Positions 1 through 6,930 are shown, numbered from the stretch's first letter. The stretch is DNA of 10,786 bases from Bacteroidales bacterium (GCA_003531155.1 DQHR01000120.1:47461-58246), one strand, 5' to 3'. Made by a program: numbers and translations. Notes: generated by a model from the sequence alone, not told the origin.

Positions 1-1504
1 GATTGATAATTTTGTACTATCATATTCAGATTCTTCCTACAATGCAAGAATTATCGTTCCAAAATTTGTATCGAACAGGAAAGGATTCGATACAAAGGTT
101 GAATTGCAGGAGGGAGGGAGGATTCAATTTATCAATTTTAAAGGGGTAACGAATAAAAGAAACTCAAGCATTTCGGTTAATGCTTCAATGAGCGGCGATA
201 GGATGCCTCTTCCAATATTTAGCCATAAACTTGGAATCAACCTATCGTTCGATACGTTAGATTTTAAACTTATATCAAAGCAGCTTATCCGCGATGATAT
301 TGAATTACAACTTAAATCATCAGTAGTAAATCTCAATATTTATACAAAACGACTTTCCGATCAGCCTGTTAAAATAAGGAAAGGAAGTGTACTGTTAGAT
401 TTAATGGTAAACCCGGAATTCTATCAAATTGATTCTACTTCAACAGTTGATCTGAATGGCTTAAAATCGAGTTTATTCCTTAAATATCAGCCCAACGATG
501 ATAGGTTGCTTTCTTTTAAGATAAATACTGGAACTTTTCCTTCGCAGCAACTATTTGATGCTCTACCAGATGGACTTTTCACCAATCTTAAGGGAATAAA
601 AACCAATGGAACAATCGATTTTGGGATAGATTTTCGTGTGAGAATCAGCAAACCCGATAGCGTTTATTTATCGCCTAAGTTTATAACAGAAGGATTCAGC
701 ATTGCTCAGTATGGTTATCGGAATTTTAGCGCAATAAACGACACTTTTAGCCACGATGTTTATGATGATGGACTATACGTTAAAACCATTCATCTTGGCG
801 CAAGGAACAAAGATTTTAAAATACTGAATCAGATTTCACCTTTTATAATCAATGCCATTGTAACATCCGAAGATGGAGGATTTTTCTACAATAAGGGCTT
901 TGATATCGAAGCTTTTAAATACGCCATTTCAGAAAATTTAAAGAAAAAACGATTTGTTCGTGGTGGTAGTACAATCACAATGCAGCTAGTTAAGAATCTA
1001 TATCTGAATAAAAACAAAAATCTTTTCAGAAAAGCAGAGGAGTATATGATTGTTTGGCTTATCGGAAGCCAAGGAATTGTTTCTAAAGAACGAATGCTTG
1101 AGATTTATCTTAATATTATTGAATGGGGTCCTAATATATATGGAGTAACTGAAGCATGCCGTTATTATTTCCAGAAAAGCCCTAATGAGGTTACACTTGA
1201 TGAAGCTATATACTTGGCAAGTGTTGTTCCTCGTCCGAAGAAATTCAAGTACCTTTTTGAGCCCGATGGCAAGTTGAAATCCTTCATGGAGGCTGATTTT
1301 AACTTTGTTGCCAGTAAAATGTTATCAAGGGAAATGATCAGCGAAGATCAGTTTAACTCTCTAAAATACAATGTTGAATTAAAGGGTGAAGCCCAAGAGC
1401 TGCTGAAGAACCTACAATTTTCACCAATTGACTCAATTTATCGAGACGAATTGCGAGTTGTAAGTGATAGTACTTTACTTTCGATTCCAAAAGATGTAAA
1501 TTAG
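1..1504 (+). CDS. Biosynthetic peptidoglycan transglycosylase (GT51), 5'-truncated by the window
   Basis: The reading frame is open from the first base (first full codon at 2) to TAG at 1502-1504, so the true start lies upstream. About 500 residues are visible. The last 220 or so form a GT51 glycosyltransferase domain, which polymerises lipid II into glycan strands at the outer face of the inner membrane. Motifs seen are EDGGFFYNKGFD (from 869), GGSTITMQLVKN (about 965-1000), RKAEEYMIVWLI, KERMLEIYLN and IEWGPNIYGV, followed by EAIYLASVVPRPKKF. No transpeptidase domain follows, so it is monofunctional in the MtgA sense. The roughly 240 residues before GT51 are beta-strand-rich and resemble AsmA-like repeats; this is inferred from sequence texture only. 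Oddity: the His of the usual EDxxFxxHxG motif is Asn, while the preceding Glu-Asp is kept. The next gene follows after 52 bases on the same strand. GT51 assignment is firm; the N-terminal assignment is weak. Confidence 0.9.
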   Translation, partial: IDNFVLSYSDSSYNARIIVPKFVSNRKGFDTKVELQEGGRIQFINFKGVTNKRNSSISVNASMSGDRMPLPIFSHKLGINLSFDTLDFKLISKQLIRDDIELQLKSSVVNLNIYTKRLSDQPVKIRKGSVLLDLMVNPEFYQIDSTSTVDLNGLKSSLFLKYQPNDDRLLSFKINTGTFPSQQLFDALPDGLFTNLKGIKTNGTIDFGIDFRVRISKPDSVYLSPKFITEGFSIAQYGYRNFSAINDTFSHDVYDDGLYVKTIHLGARNKDFKILNQISPFIINAIVTSEDGGFFYNKGFDIEAFKYAISENLKKKRFVRGGSTITMQLVKNLYLNKNKNLFRKAEEYMIVWLIGSQGIVSKERMLEIYLNIIEWGPNIYGVTEACRYYFQKSPNEVTLDEAIYLASVVPRPKKFKYLFEPDGKLKSFMEADFNFVASKMLSREMISEDQFNSLKYNVELKGEAQELLKNLQFSPIDSIYRDELRVVSDSTLLSIPKDVN

Positions 1505-1556
1505 GTGTTCCTTTTAATCGAGTTACAGAATAGTCAATAACCCAATACCATATATT

Positions 1557-2225
1557 ATGACTCACGAATTATCAAAAAATATTGAGGCGTTCGCCGAGAG
1601 CATCCAGTGGTTTGGACAATCATCTATAAAAATTCAGCATGCTGGCAGAAGTATATATATCGATCCTTTCAATCTAAAAAAGGATGATGTGGCTGATGTG
1701 ATTTTTATAACTCACCCACATTTCGATCATTACTCTGAGAAGGATCTAAAAATGATATTATCGTCTGACACGGTGATGTTTTGCCCAAATGAACTGGTTG
1801 AAAGTTCAAAGCAATTTGGAATAGAAAAGGTTTATGGCGTTGGACCTGGATTCGAGTCGGAATGGAAAGGCATTGGTATAAAAACGGTCCCTGCTTATAA
1901 TGTTTTAAAAACCGATAAACACCCTAAGGAAAAGGGTTGGGTTGGATATGTATTGACTTTTGGGCATGTAAAACTTTACCATGCTGGCGATACCGAACGA
2001 ATCCCCGAAATGAAGGACTTAGATTGTGATATTGTTATGCTTCCATTAGGGCAGACCTATACCATGGAGAGCGTTGCCGATGCCGCTGCTGCAGTCATGG
2101 ACACAACTGCATCAATTGCTATTCCTATACATTTTGGTATGTACGAAGGAAAAGCACAGGATGCTGAGCAGTTTAAAACTCTTTTAAGCGGTAAGATAGA
2201 AGTAAAAATTCCAGTGATGAGTTAG
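1557..2225 (+). CDS. Metallo-beta-lactamase-fold metal-dependent hydrolase (UlaG/UPF0173 type)
   Basis: A 222-residue protein, typical in size for short single-domain MBL-fold hydrolases. It shows the HxHxDH metal motif as HPHFDH at residues 53-58, a second metal site in YHAGDTE (His142, Asp145), and a C-terminal IPIHFG with His192. The N-terminal WFGQSSIKIQ and IYIDPF segments match the start of the UlaG/UPF0173 group, which includes L-ascorbate-6-phosphate lactonase but mostly uncharacterised cytoplasmic hydrolases. The substrate cannot be read from the sequence. ATG at 1557 is the natural start, with no Shine-Dalgarno sequence before it, as is usual in Bacteroidota. It may be co-transcribed with the upstream transglycosylase (52-base gap), but nothing ties it to cell-wall work. 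It converges on the yebC-like gene with a 49-base gap in which I see no strong terminator hairpin. Confidence 0.9.
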   Translation: MTHELSKNIEAFAESIQWFGQSSIKIQHAGRSIYIDPFNLKKDDVADVIFITHPHFDHYSEKDLKMILSSDTVMFCPNELVESSKQFGIEKVYGVGPGFESEWKGIGIKTVPAYNVLKTDKHPKEKGWVGYVLTFGHVKLYHAGDTERIPEMKDLDCDIVMLPLGQTYTMESVADAAAAVMDTTASIAIPIHFGMYEGKAQDAEQFKTLLSGKIEVKIPVMS

Positions 2226-2274
2226 CCTCAAACGCTGGAATTTAATATAGTTTATGTTGCTTGTTAGCTGAATT

Positions 2275-2991
2275 CTATTCCGATTTGATATTGTGGAATA
2301 CGTTTGTTACGTCTTCGTCTTCTTCAATTTTATCAATAAGTTTTTCAACTTCAGTGTATTGTTCTGCTGTAAGAGGTTTGGTATCGTTTGGTATTCGCTC
2401 AAAGTTGAAGCTTAGAATGTTGAATTTATTCTCTTCAAGATAACGCTGAATTGGACCAAAGTTAGTGAACTCTGCAAAAATCATGAAGTTATCCTCTTCA
2501 GCAAAAATCTCTTCAACCCCAAAGTCGATAAGTTCAAGTTCAAGTTCCTCAAGATCCAATCCCTCTTTCATCTCAACCTTAAATGAGCATTTGCGCTCGA
2601 AAAGAAAATCGAGCATACCCATTGTTCCAAGGGTCCCGCCAAATTTTGTGAAATAGCTGCGGATATTGGCAACGGTACGTGTAGGGTTATCGGTTGCTGT
2701 TTCAACAAGAATCGCAATTCCATAAGGAGCATATCCTTCGTAAACCATCTCTTTGTACTCCTTTTGATCTTTCTCCGTTGCCTTTTTAATAGCCCTTTCG
2801 ATATTCTCTTTGGGCATATTTTCTGAGCGGGCATTTTGAATAAGTAATCTTAAACGCGGGTTATTCTCTGGATCGGGGCCTCCTGCTTTCACAGCAATAG
2901 TAACCTCACGGCCAATTCTGGTAAAAACTCGGGCCATATTGCCCCAACGTTTCATTTTTCGAGCTTTACGGTATTCAAACGCGCGTCCCAT
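2275..2991 (-). CDS. yebC: YebC/PmpR (TACO1) family protein
   Basis: A 238-residue protein, full length for the family. The N-terminus MGRAFEYRKARKMKRWGNMA is the variant found in Bacteroidota, in place of the MAGHSKWANIKHRK of proteobacteria. Family signatures are NPRLRLLIQNA and NMPKENIERAIKKA (residues 44-71), YEGYAPYGIAILVE (84-97), the NPTRTVANIRSYFTKFGG region (102-119) and LDFLFERK (127-134). The acidic C-terminal segment, TEVEKLIDKIEEDEDVTNVF, is also typical. Members were first described as DNA-binding regulators (PmpR in Pseudomonas). Later work on mitochondrial TACO1 and bacterial homologues points to a role in translation, especially at proline-rich stretches. Which role applies here cannot be told from sequence. 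The gene stands alone on the minus strand between convergent and divergent neighbours, and a candidate promoter lies about 27 bases upstream. Confidence 0.95.
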   Translation of the reverse strand: MGRAFEYRKARKMKRWGNMARVFTRIGREVTIAVKAGGPDPENNPRLRLLIQNARSENMPKENIERAIKKATEKDQKEYKEMVYEGYAPYGIAILVETATDNPTRTVANIRSYFTKFGGTLGTMGMLDFLFERKCSFKVEMKEGLDLEELELELIDFGVEEIFAEEDNFMIFAEFTNFGPIQRYLEENKFNILSFNFERIPNDTKPLTAEQYTEVEKLIDKIEEDEDVTNVFHNIKSE

Positions 2992-3017
2992 AGTAGAGAT
3001 TTTTTAAAATTGATGTG

Positions 3018-3025
3018 CAAAGATA
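3018..3025 (-). promoter_or_regulatory. Candidate Bacteroidota -7 box for yebC
   Basis: On the minus strand this reads TATCTTTG, an exact match to the TAnnTTTG -7 element of Bacteroidota primary sigma factor promoters. It lies 27 bases before the yebC-like ATG. The upstream TTTG (3051-3054, minus strand) is 25 bases away, longer than the usual spacing of about 19-21, so the -33 element is doubtful. Confidence 0.4.
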
Positions 3026-3137
3026 AAAAACTAAAGTAATCGTTATTCACCAAAGCCTTTATAATTTGCATTTTTTCATTTTATCCCTAAATTCGTTGCT
3101 CTAAATCAATAACAAAAAGATTTTAAAAATTAATGGC

Positions 3138-3602
3138 ATGAAGAGCAGAAGCAACATCACCCAAGAGGAAATAGATCAGATAATTAATGGTTCAATAGCT
3201 TGCCATATTGGGCTTATTGATAAGGATGGTCTTCCTTATGTTATACCATTCAACTTTGCATATAAAGAGGGTCGTTTATTTATACATAGCGCTCCCGAAG
3301 GGAAAAAGATTGAAGCTTGGAAAAAGAATCCTAAGGTTTGCGTTGCTTTTAGCACCGATTATAAGATGAGGATTCAAAGCGAAAAGATTGCTTGTTCCTA
3401 TTCGATGAGATATCGTAGCGTTTTAATTCATGGTGAGGTTGTGGATATTCCTGGTTATGATGAAAAGATTGATATTCTCAACTTTGTTATGGAGAAGTAT
3501 TCTGGGAATTCAGATTTTACATATAGTAGACCGGCTGTTGAAAATGTCAAGGTTATGGAGATTAAGATTGGTAGGGTAGAAGGTCGGATTTATGGTTATT
3601 GA
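3138..3602 (+). CDS. Pyridoxamine 5'-phosphate oxidase-like FMN-binding split-barrel protein (NimA-like)
   Basis: A 154-residue protein of the PNPOx-like split-barrel fold. The pattern is that of the NimA-like group: SIACHIGLIDKDGLPYVIPF (19-38), then FAYKEGRLFIHSAPEGKKIE (40-59), then NPKVCVAFSTD (64-74) and RYRSVLIHGEV (91-101). These proteins bind a flavin or a related cofactor as dimers. Some Bacteroides members (nimA-E) reduce and inactivate 5-nitroimidazoles, but most chromosomal relatives have no known substrate, so resistance should not be assumed. His50 lies in the HSAPEGKK segment that lines the cofactor site in this family. ATG at 3138 is preceded by an overlapping three-codon ORF (ATG GCA TGA at 3133-3141). 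The gene is transcribed away from yebC and is followed by the 94-residue gene and nitroreductase on the same strand. Confidence 0.88.
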   Translation: MKSRSNITQEEIDQIINGSIACHIGLIDKDGLPYVIPFNFAYKEGRLFIHSAPEGKKIEAWKKNPKVCVAFSTDYKMRIQSEKIACSYSMRYRSVLIHGEVVDIPGYDEKIDILNFVMEKYSGNSDFTYSRPAVENVKVMEIKIGRVEGRIYGY

Positions 3603-3646
3603 ATGCTTTGAAGTAAAAGTTGATGAATATCACCCTTTTTTTTATT

Positions 3647-3654
3647 TAAGTTTG
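3647..3654 (+). promoter_or_regulatory. Candidate Bacteroidota -7 box for the 94-aa gene and nitroreductase
   Basis: TAAGTTTG is an exact TAnnTTTG match 57 bases before the ATG at 3712. The nearest upstream TTG (3620-3622) is 24 bases away, longer than usual. Just upstream a run of eight T follows a weak 4-bp hairpin (3621-3632), which might end transcription of the NimA-like gene. If real, this promoter would make the downstream pair independent of that gene. Confidence 0.3.
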
Positions 3655-3711
3655 CTTAAACGGTATTGAAAATAGTTTATATTTATTTGACTAATTTTAA
3701 ATATCTACGCA

Positions 3712-3996
3712 ATGGCAAGCATTCGTGACCTCAAAAAAGATGTGAAATTTTTAGTAAACCACTTTATTAGCGAATGCTATACTCAGCTAACATTTTCTAT
3801 TTTATTAGATCAGGAGAATATAATTGATATTATTGCTGATGCTTTAGAGTTAAAAAAAACAGTAATTACCAAACTCAACGCCCGCCAGCAGGAAGGTGAA
3901 AACAAATACGATAAGAAGTATTATTGCGCTATTGCCGAGGATTTTTTTAGCCAGATTGTTGAGTTGACCGAAAGATTACATTCCATTAAAGATTAG
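3712..3996 (+). CDS. Conserved-looking small helical protein of unknown function (94 aa)
   Basis: I do not recognise a named family. The 94 residues are predicted by eye to be almost entirely alpha-helical and cytoplasmic, with no signal peptide or membrane segment. The N-terminus MASIRDLKKDVKFLVNHFIS resembles small uncharacterised Bacteroidota proteins of about the same length that begin with a similar IxDLKKD helix; this is from memory and not checked. A middle acidic helix (ENIIDIIADALELKK) is followed by a Lys-rich stretch and a last amphipathic helix (FFSQIVELTERLHSIKD). The single Cys-containing segments (Cys22, Cys72) are not arranged as a metal site. It ends 4 bases before the nitroreductase ATG, so the two are very likely co-translated. 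Confidence 0.75.
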   Translation: MASIRDLKKDVKFLVNHFISECYTQLTFSILLDQENIIDIIADALELKKTVITKLNARQQEGENKYDKKYYCAIAEDFFSQIVELTERLHSIKD

Positions 3997-4000
3997 TTGT

Positions 4001-4531
4001 ATGGATTCTTTTATCGAATTAGCCAAGAAGCGGTTTAGTTGTAGAATGTACAAAAACCAAGAAGTTCCTAAAGAACTTATTGAAAAGGTGATGGAGGCTG
4101 CACGAGTTGCACCATCAGCTGTTAATAACCAACCATGGATATTTATTGCTCTAGCGGAGGAATCACTTCGAAAAAGAATAGCATCATGTTATGCTCGAAA
4201 TTGGCTTGAAACAGCACCATTAATTATAGTTGCTTGTGGTGATCATAATAGAACATGGCGCCGTGCAGACGGAAAAGATCATTGTGACATCGATGTTGCT
4301 ATTGCTATCGATCATATTACATTAGCTGCCACAGAGAATGGGCTTGCTACTTGTTGGGTTTGTAAATTTGATGCTATGAAATGTTCACAACTACTTGATC
4401 TCCCTTCTAACATTACTCCAATCGCCTTAATCCCAATTGGTTTTCCAGCCGAAACGCCAAAGGAAAATAGACATGATGAAAAGAGAAAGCCTTTAAATGA
4501 AATTCTTTTTTGGGATGGAGTGAAATTCTAA
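4001..4531 (+). CDS. Nitroreductase family flavoprotein
   Basis: A 176-residue member of the NADPH/FMN-dependent nitroreductase fold, on the short side for the family. The FMN phosphate-binding start is visible as KRFSCRMYKNQEVP (10-23; Arg11, Ser13, Arg15). Then follow EAARVAPSAVNNQPWIF (32-48), the GLATCWVCKFD segment (114-124), and IPIGFPAETPKENRHDEKRK (144-163) with the C-terminal LNEILFWDG. The short form with a conserved APSAxNxQPW segment is common among anaerobe nitroreductase-like proteins whose physiological substrates are mostly unknown; candidates are quinones, nitro compounds or enoates. An insertion around residues 84-97 (RTWRRADGKDHCDI) lies before the AIDHITLAA helix. The 4-base gap to the upstream 94-residue gene indicates one operon. 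It converges on the metallopeptidase gene 40 bases away. Confidence 0.93.
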   Translation: MDSFIELAKKRFSCRMYKNQEVPKELIEKVMEAARVAPSAVNNQPWIFIALAEESLRKRIASCYARNWLETAPLIIVACGDHNRTWRRADGKDHCDIDVAIAIDHITLAATENGLATCWVCKFDAMKCSQLLDLPSNITPIALIPIGFPAETPKENRHDEKRKPLNEILFWDGVKF

Positions 4532-4571
4532 TGTAGAGTAATTAAATATGATAAACTAAAGACAAAATATT

Positions 4572-5312
4572 TTAAATTCCTGTTCTATATTTCTTAACCT
4601 CCTTTGAAAGCCGTTTGGCATTTCCTCCTGTTTTCCTATCGAGTTCTTCCCAAAACTTTGGACCATGGTTTTTATGGATTGTATGACATAGCTCATGAAG
4701 AATGATATAATCTATAAGATTATCGGGTAGTTTCATCAAAAAAATGCTAAAGTTTAGATTATTTCTCACCGAACAACTTCCCCATCGCGAGGTTGCTTTT
4801 TTTATACCAATTCTATTATATTTAAAACCATTCAAATCCGCTAACTCTTTGACTCTTTGAGGTAAGTACTCATGTGCCTCAATACGATAAGCCAATTCTA
4901 TTCCTTTTCGGGCTGCAAGTTGAATTTGTTCGTTTTGGATATCAAGGTTTTTGGGAAAGTTTACATTTATACTTGGGGACTTAACTTTTACAATTATTTT
5001 GTCTCCTTCAATAGGAATATAATGTAAAGTGTGTTTTCGAGTTTGAAACTGCCCTGATTGTTCTAATTTAATAATATTATTTTTAAAATATAGAAGTTTC
5101 TCTGTTATCCATTTTGATTTAGTAAGCACAAATTCTTCGGCACTTCGGAACGATAGTGTACCTGGTATCGTTACCTTAACTCCTGTTGAACCTTTCACCG
5201 AAATTGAGAGCCTTCGAGCCCTAGAATTCCTTTTGTATGTTATACTACCTATTTCAGGGTAGTCGACTCTTTTTATTCCAGATGTGAACAAACCTATTTT
5301 TTTAATATCCAA
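4572..5312 (-). CDS. YgjP/DUF45 family zinc metallopeptidase (SprT/M48-like), TTG start
   Basis: A 246-residue protein with the DUF45 (YgjP-like) gluzincin architecture. It has an N-terminal beta region (ITYKRNSRARRLSISV, 24-39), a linker, the RWGSCS motif (176-181), and the HELCHTIHKNHGPKFW zinc site (206-221). Zinc ligands are His206 and His210 with catalytic Glu207, and His216 is the probable third ligand. No signal peptide or membrane segment is seen, so it is probably cytoplasmic. Family members are poorly characterised; 'SprT-like' or 'M48' labels rest on the motif. Start: no ATG exists before the core domain. An in-frame TAA at 5325-5327 blocks any upstream start, leaving TTG at 5312 (or TTG at 5291). 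TTG 5312 lies inside the end of the HU-SPOR gene (19-base overlap), so expression probably depends on translational coupling. Confidence 0.9.
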   Translation of the reverse strand: MDIKKIGLFTSGIKRVDYPEIGSITYKRNSRARRLSISVKGSTGVKVTIPGTLSFRSAEEFVLTKSKWITEKLLYFKNNIIKLEQSGQFQTRKHTLHYIPIEGDKIIVKVKSPSINVNFPKNLDIQNEQIQLAARKGIELAYRIEAHEYLPQRVKELADLNGFKYNRIGIKKATSRWGSCSVRNNLNFSIFLMKLPDNLIDYIILHELCHTIHKNHGPKFWEELDRKTGGNAKRLSKEVKKYRTGI

Positions 5313-6691
5313 AGATTTGGAAGTTTAGACTTGAATTCTATCATTGCATGGTTAGCTTCTTCACGGGTAGAAAAGCTTCCAATGTAAACAGCATTCATTC
5401 CTGATTGCTGAATAATAATTGCTGCATTGAATCCCGACTTTTTTAGTTTATTTGAATAGTTCTTAGCATTCTCTACACTTTTAAAACTGCCAGCAATAAT
5501 GTAATAATTAATGCCGTTTGATGTTGTATTCTGGTTTACCTTTTCTTTTACATTGGCATCCTCTATCAGAGTTTTTTCAATAGCATCTTCCTGTTCTTTT
5601 TCTTTTTGCTCCCTAATCGTTTTATCATCCTTCGTTTGATCGTTGAAGGCTTTATCAATATCATCTTTTGGTTTATCAATTTTATCTTTAACGTCGATAT
5701 CATCTTTTATAATACTTTCTGGCGCTTTCCCATTTAAAGAATTGTAATTCGAAATTTCAATATTAGGTGAGAAATAATAGTTTCGAATTAAGAAGAAAAG
5801 CACTATTAAAATACCTATAGAAATTAAAGTGTAAATTAAACTTTTAACGCCTTTTCTACCATTACGTTTGTTTTTAGATACAACAACATTTAAAGCATAA
5901 TCATCTGCTTGTTTTTCTTGCTTTTTTGTTACCTCTGGTTCATTCTTTTCAATTTCAATAAGTTTTTCATCATCTTTTTTTTCAGTTGTTTGAAAGGAAG
6001 ATGAAATGTCATTACTCTTTTCAGGTTCACCATCTAAAACTAAAGTGGATTCTAACTTTTCTTCGTTTTTTACTTCTTGTTTTAACGATTCCACTTCATT
6101 TTTTAAGGATTCATCTATTTTTGTTGATGATTTTGTGCTTTTTTTACTTGTAGTTGACTTCTCAGCTGTTGCTTTTGTTTTTGCAATTTTTATTGGTTTG
6201 CTGTCAGTACTCTTGTTATTTTGTGTTTTTTCGTCAACTATCAAAGTATCTTTTTTATCATCAGCGCTAACAATTTCTATTACTGATTCAGGGAATTTAA
6301 CCTCTTTCTTTATAATTATTTCAGGTTCAACTTTTGCTGGCGCAGTTTTTTTCTCAGTTTTTTGTGATAAACTAAATGTTAAGCTCCCTCTTTGGTCGCG
6401 ATTAAGGAATCCCAAACCCTCTATCTCATATAAACCTCTTTCAAGTAATTCGTTTTTAATATTCTCAACAAAATCAAATACAACTTTAGAGGCATCTTCT
6501 TTGCTAATTCCTCTGCTTTTGGCAACATATACCTCCATCATTCCATCGTTATACCTAAGAAATGGACTGAACGAAACATTTGTTGGGACGAATCCCTTTT
6601 CGCCACCATCTTTAACAAGAAAGGCGCCAAAATTAGGAAGTATTATCCTTGTGTTTTGACGAATTAGTTCGGTTAACTCCTTACTAGTCAT
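5294..6691 (-). CDS. HU (CCDC81-type) domain, transmembrane, SPOR domain protein
   Basis: A 465-residue protein in four parts. Residues 1-110 form a pair of HU/IHF-like domains of the bacterial CCDC81 group: TELIRQNTRIILPNFGAFLV, then ISKEDASKVVFDFVENIKNE and the GLYEIEGLGFLNRD segment. Residues 111-280 are a Lys/Glu/Ser/Thr-rich low-complexity linker. One membrane helix follows at about 282-306 (SLIYTLISIGILIVLFFLIR), preceded by a basic stretch (KNKRNGRKGVK) that fits a cytoplasmic N-terminus. Residues 307-390 are a charged Asp/Lys-rich periplasmic linker, and 393-463 are a SPOR domain (YYIIAGSFKSVENAKNYSNK ... AVYIGSFSTREEA). SPOR domains bind denuded glycan at division septa. HU-like domains are usually DNA-binding, though this clade may bind protein instead. 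The ATG at 6691 is well placed below a good promoter. It is first gene of a pair with the metallopeptidase. Confidence 0.93.
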   Translation of the reverse strand: MTSKELTELIRQNTRIILPNFGAFLVKDGGEKGFVPTNVSFSPFLRYNDGMMEVYVAKSRGISKEDASKVVFDFVENIKNELLERGLYEIEGLGFLNRDQRGSLTFSLSQKTEKKTAPAKVEPEIIIKKEVKFPESVIEIVSADDKKDTLIVDEKTQNNKSTDSKPIKIAKTKATAEKSTTSKKSTKSSTKIDESLKNEVESLKQEVKNEEKLESTLVLDGEPEKSNDISSSFQTTEKKDDEKLIEIEKNEPEVTKKQEKQADDYALNVVVSKNKRNGRKGVKSLIYTLISIGILIVLFFLIRNYYFSPNIEISNYNSLNGKAPESIIKDDIDVKDKIDKPKDDIDKAFNDQTKDDKTIREQKEKEQEDAIEKTLIEDANVKEKVNQNTTSNGINYYIIAGSFKSVENAKNYSNKLKKSGFNAAIIIQQSGMNAVYIGSFSTREEANHAMIEFKSKLPNLWILKK

Positions 6692-6717
6692 AATGAAGTA
6701 GTTTTTCCATTTTAGTT

Positions 6718-6747
6718 CAAAAGTACAAACATTTTTGTAGGAATCAA
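6718..6747 (-). promoter_or_regulatory. Bacteroidota-type promoter for the HU-SPOR/metallopeptidase operon
   Basis: On the minus strand, TTG (6745-6747) is followed after exactly 19 bases by TACTTTTG (6718-6725). This fits the TTG/TAnnTTTG (-33/-7) arrangement of Bacteroidota. It lies 27 bases above the ATG, giving a predicted leader of about 20 nucleotides. This is the best promoter match in the window. Confidence 0.6.
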
Positions 6748-6876
6748 TTTTGTTAACCAGTGAAAAATTTTGTGCTAATCTTAAGTTGTAATAAAAATAC
6801 TAATATTCGGTAATGATTTGGATCTTGTACTGATGTAAATCATCGTAGATATTACTTTTTAAGCATTAGAAACGAA

Positions 6877-6930
6877 TAACTTTGAGAAATATATTAGGAT
6901 GATTTTACATACATAAGCTTAATATATTTG
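6877..6930 (+). promoter_or_regulatory. Two candidate -7 boxes for the chemoreceptor gene
   Basis: TAACTTTG (6877-6884) and TATATTTG (6923-6930) both match TAnnTTTG exactly, 102 and 56 bases before the ATG at 6986. Neither has a TTG at the expected -33 distance, so expression may need an activator or an alternative sigma factor, or one or both may be chance matches in AT-rich DNA. Confidence 0.35.

Noticed and set aside
104..106. TTG at 104 as start of the transglycosylase gene
   Set aside because: The frame is open back to the first base, and the coding texture continues upstream of 104, so the gene is cut by the window edge.
2568..2834. Minus-strand 88-codon ORF inside the yebC-like gene
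   Set aside because: It is an out-of-frame shadow of a well-conserved family member and has no recognisable domain.
3621..3646. Weak hairpin followed by a T-run as terminator of the NimA-like gene
   Set aside because: The stem is only 4 bp of mostly A-T pairs and is separated from the T-run by CCC, so it is too weak to annotate as a terminator.
5290..5330. Frameshift joining the HU-SPOR gene to the metallopeptidase
   Set aside because: The SPOR domain is complete at its stop codon, and the metallopeptidase has a usable start. A T-run near 5297-5303 could suggest slippage, but two intact proteins are the simpler reading.
6006..6659. Plus-strand 217-codon ORF antisense to the HU-SPOR gene
   Set aside because: It is a Ser/Phe-rich mirror of Lys/Glu-rich linker codons. 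The opposite strand encodes clear HU, TM and SPOR domains.
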